This document shows positions 61,197-64,000 of a DNA stretch of 64,000 bases, one piece after another (the first letter of the stretch is position 1; every line of letters begins with the position of its first letter). This DNA is from an uncultured Lachnospiraceae bacterium. GTDB lineage: Bacteria > Bacillota > Clostridia > Lachnospirales > Lachnospiraceae. The stretch spans positions 11,866-75,865 of the forward strand of contig CAJUSK010000023.1 in the NCBI GenBank assembly GCA_910589075.1. The letters run 5' to 3'. Under the pieces are notes generated by a model, which saw only the letters and a program-made list of their open reading frames with translations, was not told the DNA's origin and did no database searches. The position numbers and the translations under genes are program-made.

Positions 61197-61847
61197 ATGA
61201 GGTTAAAATATTATTTGCGGGGCCTGGGCATTGGCATAGCGGTAACAGCACTTTTGATGGGGGTGTATGCAAAAGAAAATACCGGGAATATGACAGACGC
61301 GCAGATTATTGCCAGGGCAAAAGAGCTGGGGATGGTGGATGGCGTGCTGTCGGAAATCTCTGAAACGGAACCGTCGGATGAAGCGGCCTTGCCGGAAGAG
61401 GAAGCCGGGGATATGATGCCGGAGGAAACTTCTGTGGCGCCTGAGCCGGATACCGGGACAGAAGGACAGGGCAGTGATGCAGAATCCGCAGAATCTGCAG
61501 AAGCAGCAGAACCTGAGATGGATACCACCAATCCGGTGGAAGCTGATGGGACACCGGATCATGCCACTGCAGAGCAGGAACAGCCAGAACGTGATGCAGA
61601 TACGGAAATCCGGCCATCCGGGCGTGTGGAGGGATCTTCCACGGTAATTGTGGCGATTTATCCGGGGGAAGGATCCTATGCCGTGAGCAGAAAGCTGGCT
61701 ACACTGGGGCTGGTGGAGTCCGCAGAGATATATGATGGTTTTTTATGCCAGAACGGGTACGATAAAAAATTGTGTACCGGTAACTATGAAATCCAGGAAG
61801 GGGCAACTGCGGAAGAGATTGCCCGGATTATAACGAAAAATCAGTAG
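61197..61847 (+). CDS. Membrane-anchored protein with YceG/MltG-N-like domain
   Basis: 216 residues: N-terminal membrane helix (about 8-23), an acidic Glu/Pro/Ala-rich linker (about 50-145), and a C-terminal domain of about 70 residues (VIVAIYPGEGSYAVSRKLATL, LCTGNYEIQEGATAEEIARI) that resembles the LysM-like N-domain of the endolytic transglycosylase MltG without its catalytic part. It may bind glycan outside the membrane. Last gene of the fla/che operon, seven bases after the SwrB-like gene. Confidence 0.7.
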   Translation: MRLKYYLRGLGIGIAVTALLMGVYAKENTGNMTDAQIIARAKELGMVDGVLSEISETEPSDEAALPEEEAGDMMPEETSVAPEPDTGTEGQGSDAESAESAEAAEPEMDTTNPVEADGTPDHATAEQEQPERDADTEIRPSGRVEGSSTVIVAIYPGEGSYAVSRKLATLGLVESAEIYDGFLCQNGYDKKLCTGNYEIQEGATAEEIARIITKNQ

Positions 61848-61854
61848 TTCTTAA

Positions 61855-61880
61855 AAAATCCCTCTTGCCAGAGGGATTTT
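61855..61880 (+). terminator. fla/che operon terminator
   Basis: AAAATCCCTC (61855-61864) pairs perfectly with GAGGGATTTT (61871-61880); the six-base loop is TTGCCA and GTTATG follows. The descending arm supplies the T run. It is A-rich 5' as well, so it could work in both directions. Confidence 0.85.
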
Positions 61881-61893
61881 GTTATGATAAAAT
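61865..61893 (+). promoter_or_regulatory. rpsB-tsf promoter nested in the terminator
   Basis: TTGCCA (61865-61870), exactly the terminator loop, forms the -35; a 17-nt spacer leads to TAAAAT (61888-61893), preceded by TG (61885-61886). Transcription would start near 61900, giving a leader of about 110 nt before rpsB. Confidence 0.7.
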
Positions 61894-61899
61894 TACCAT

Positions 61900-62008
61900 G
61901 TTGTGTAAAAAACACGTGTGTGGATTTATCGCTGGTGCTTCTTTAACGCGGGAGTGGCTGATAGAGATGAAATACACGGAAGGAACAAACCAGACGGAGG
62001 TAAAAAAG
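61900..62008 (+). promoter_or_regulatory. rpsB 5' leader, possible autoregulatory RNA
   Basis: About 110 nt with no supported gene. A GTGT...ACAC mini-stem and GC-rich blocks (CGCTGG, ACGCGGGAG) suggest folding; GGAGG at 61996-62000 is eight bases from ATG. Ribosomal protein S2 leaders bind S2 in some bacteria, but I cannot match this one to a known class. Confidence 0.4.
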
Positions 62009-62746
62009 ATGAGCGTTATTTCAATGAAACAACTGTTAGAAGCCGGTGTTCACTTTGGACATCAGACAAGAAGATGGAACCCTAAAATGGCGCCGTATAT
62101 TTTTACGGAGAGAAACGGTATCCACATTATTGACCTGCAGAAATCCGTAGGCAAGGTGGACGAGGCTTACCGAGCGGTAGCTGATATCGTGGCCCAGGGT
62201 GGCACCATTCTGTTTGTAGGTACGAAAAAACAGGCACAGGACGCGGTGAAAGCAGAAGCAGAACGCTGCGGCATGTTTTATGTAAATGAGAGATGGTTGG
62301 GCGGTATGCTGACCAATTTCAAGACAATCAAGAGCAGAATTAAGAGATTAAAAGAAATCGAACAGATGTCACAGGACGGAACATTTGATGTACTTCCCAA
62401 AAAAGAAGTTATCAAATTGAAGAAAGAATGGGAAAAACTTGAGAAAAACCTGGGCGGCATCAAAGAAATGCCCCGTATTCCCGATGCGATTTTCGTAGTA
62501 GATCCCAAAAAGGAAAAGATCTGTGTACAGGAAGCACATACACTGGGCATTACACTCATCGGTATCGGTGATACCAACTGTGATCCGGAAGAACTGGATT
62601 ACATTATTCCCGGCAATGACGATGCAATCAGAGCAGTGAAGCTGATTGTTTCTAAGATGGCGGATGCTGTAGTGGAAGCAAATCAGGGAGAAGCGGTTGA
62701 CGTAGAAGAAGCTGCTTCCGGAGCAGAAGAAACTGTGGAAGAATAA
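62009..62746 (+). CDS. rpsB: 30S ribosomal protein S2
   Basis: 245 residues, MSVISMKQLLEAGVHFGHQTRRWNPKM being the start region, shown here as its two halves; then RWLGGMLTNFKTIK and a Glu-rich C-terminal tail (VDVEEAASGAEETVEE). ATG 62009 is chosen because of GGAGG and the family start; TTG 61865 lies in the terminator loop. S2 joins the small subunit head. Confidence 0.98.
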   Translation: MSVISMKQLLEAGVHFGHQTRRWNPKMAPYIFTERNGIHIIDLQKSVGKVDEAYRAVADIVAQGGTILFVGTKKQAQDAVKAEAERCGMFYVNERWLGGMLTNFKTIKSRIKRLKEIEQMSQDGTFDVLPKKEVIKLKKEWEKLEKNLGGIKEMPRIPDAIFVVDPKKEKICVQEAHTLGITLIGIGDTNCDPEELDYIIPGNDDAIRAVKLIVSKMADAVVEANQGEAVDVEEAASGAEETVEE

Positions 62747-62791
62747 GGAGCCTGCGGGAGATCAGGCGTTGATATATGGAGGAGTAAAATT

Positions 62792-63727
62792 ATGGCTATT
62801 TCAGCAAGCATGGTAAAAGAACTGCGTGAAATGACCGGCGCAGGTATGATGGATTGTAAAAAAGCACTGGCTGAAACAAACGGTGATATGGAAGCCGCTG
62901 TGGAAGCACTGAGGAAAAAAGGACAGGCGAAAGCAGAGAAAAAGGCAAACAGAATTGCAGCAGAAGGACTCTGTAAAGTTGTTGTGAAAGACGAGAAAAC
63001 AGCGGCTGTTGTAGAAGTCAATTCTGAAACTGACTTTGTGGCAAAGAATGAGGATTTCCAGAACTTTGTAACAGCAGTGGCAGAGCAGGCTGTTCAGTCT
63101 GATGCTGCGGATATGGAAGCATTCCTTGCAGAAAGCTGGAACCAGGATGCGTCTAAAACAGTGAAAGAGGCGCTGGTTGATAAGGTTGCCGTAATCGGTG
63201 AAAACCTGAATATCAGAAGATTTGAGAAAGTTGTTGCGGAAAACGGATGCGTTGTATCCTATACACATGGCGGTGGCAGAATCGGCGTTATTGTGGAAGC
63301 TGATACAGATGTGGTGAATGATGCTGTCAAAGCGGCTTTGACCAATATTGCAATGCAGATTGCAGCTCTTTCTCCCAAATATGTATCTACTGCAGATGTT
63401 TCAGAAGAGTATAAAGCACATGAAAAAGAGATTCTGATGGCTCAGATTGCCAATGATCCCAAGATGGCAGGCAAGCCAGAGAAGGTAATCGAAGGTGCGG
63501 TAACAGGCCGTCTGAATAAGGAGCTGAAAGAAGTTTGCCTTCTGGAGCAGGTTTATGTAAAAGCAGAAGACGGAAAACAGACCGTTGCGAAATATATTGA
63601 GCAGGTTGCAAAAGAAAATTCCGCAAAATTGTCTGTAAAGAAATTCGTACGGTTTGAAACAGGCGAAGGTCTGGAGAAAAAAGAGGAGAACTTTGCTGAG
63701 GAAGTGGCTAAGCAGATGGGCATGTAA
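62792..63727 (+). CDS. tsf: Translation elongation factor Ts
   Basis: 311 residues: UBA-like N-domain (MVKELREMTGAGMMDCKKAL), the EF-Tu nucleotide-exchange motif NSETDFVAKNEDF, and the dimerisation core. It reloads EF-Tu with GTP. Forms the rpsB-tsf operon; GGAGG precedes ATG. Confidence 0.98.
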   Translation: MAISASMVKELREMTGAGMMDCKKALAETNGDMEAAVEALRKKGQAKAEKKANRIAAEGLCKVVVKDEKTAAVVEVNSETDFVAKNEDFQNFVTAVAEQAVQSDAADMEAFLAESWNQDASKTVKEALVDKVAVIGENLNIRRFEKVVAENGCVVSYTHGGGRIGVIVEADTDVVNDAVKAALTNIAMQIAALSPKYVSTADVSEEYKAHEKEILMAQIANDPKMAGKPEKVIEGAVTGRLNKELKEVCLLEQVYVKAEDGKQTVAKYIEQVAKENSAKLSVKKFVRFETGEGLEKKEENFAEEVAKQMGM

Positions 63728-63764
63728 GCGAAGTTTGCATTTGAAATAACTGTATAAAAATTAT

Positions 63765-63824
63765 AAGGCTCCGAATGCCTTGTAATCACGCATTTTCAAG
63801 TGATTATGAGGGATTCGGAGCCTT
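63765..63824 (+). terminator. rpsB-tsf terminator
   Basis: AAGGCTCCGAAT (63765-63776) pairs with ATTCGGAGCCTT (63813-63824), followed by TTT. A nested stem AATCAC/GTGATT (63784-63789/63800-63805) closes the long loop. A strong factor-independent terminator. Confidence 0.85.
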
Positions 63825-63827
63825 TTT

Positions 63828-64000
63828 CTGTTCAAAAAAAGGTCAAGATGGAAATGCCGTCTTTTACCGTTAAAAACCGTCTAAAATCACTTCAAATTGA
63901 GTATTACTCAACAGCTTTGTTGAGTAAATTGGATACTCACAATCTTCGGCGAAGTTTACTCAATTATCGTAATCCCTTAAAACTCATTTTCTCAAATCCT
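63828..64000. repeat. Window end: AT-rich stretch with TTGAGTA inverted repeats, no gene
   Basis: TTACTCAACA (63904-63913) pairs perfectly with TGTTGAGTAA (63918-63927) around GCTT. Further copies of TTGAGTA (63897-63903) and TTTACTCAA (63956-63964) lie nearby. No reading frame is seen before the window ends. Confidence 0.55.

Overview
The window is a chromosomal stretch of a low-to-mid-GC, motile Firmicute of class Clostridia, most likely a Lachnospiraceae member. The reasons are strong AGGAGG-type ribosome sites, a codY gene directly before a single giant fla/che operon ending at rpsB-tsf, FliY instead of a stand-alone FliN, a Tn916-type integration module, and several small lineage-typical proteins (a YvyF-like zinc ribbon protein, a SwrB-like protein, short membrane proteins). 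The gene order dprA-topA-codY-flgB...sigD-swrB-rpsB-tsf matches the order known from Bacillus subtilis, but trmFO, xerC and hslVU, which lie between topA and codY there, are absent. Apart from one weak minus-strand open frame at about 3880-4090, every gene I can support is on the + strand. I see no rRNA, tRNA or CRISPR array.

Layout. 1-324: C-terminal end of an amylosucrase-like GH13 enzyme cut by the window edge. 324-3270: a small accessory island. Two imperfect direct repeats, each holding a hairpin and a recombinase-core-like inverted repeat, flank a frameshifted Dam-class methylase, a Tn916-type excisionase and a Tn916-type tyrosine integrase. 3277-4910: a low-molecular-weight tyrosine phosphatase, a gene-poor G-depleted stretch and an unknown protein. 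5025-8473: pyrE, two small membrane proteins and an M29-type aminopeptidase with a long unknown N-terminus. 8470-11990: a purE-M-N-D operon with its own promoter. 12029-13956: a YvyF-like protein and an SH3-domain membrane protein with an extreme Asp/Glu/Tyr tail. 14109-19961: a YtrA-type GntR repressor translationally coupled to clpC, then an unknown protein, radA and an orphan pilT-like ATPase. 19963-25917: a structured repeat, then comM-dprA behind a promoter with twin palindromes, topA and codY.

25998-61847 is the fla/che operon: proximal rod (flgB, flgC, fliE), MS ring and switch (fliF, fliG), export ATPase complex (fliH, fliI, fliJ), a MotE-like protein, hook length control and hook (fliK, flgD, TIGR02530-type protein, flgE), flbD, stator (motA, motB), fliL, C ring (fliM, fliY), cheY, export gate (fliO, fliP, fliQ, fliR, flhB, flhA), placement proteins (flhF, flhG), a PilZ brake, chemotaxis signalling (cheB, cheA, cheW, cheC, cheD), sigma-D, a FapA-family protein, a SwrB-like protein and a YceG/MltG-N-like membrane protein. 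cheR is not in the operon. Three intercistronic hairpins could adjust expression inside the operon. A terminator at 61855-61880 ends it, and the promoter for rpsB-tsf lies partly inside that terminator.

Nothing here is proven to be a new system. The best leads are the compact repeat-flanked integration module, the gntR-clpC unit, the twin-palindrome promoter of comM-dprA, the structured 155-nt repeat at 19963-20117, two hairpins 33 kb apart that share their flanks, the rpsB promoter embedded in the operon terminator, and low-complexity extensions on three surface or motor proteins.
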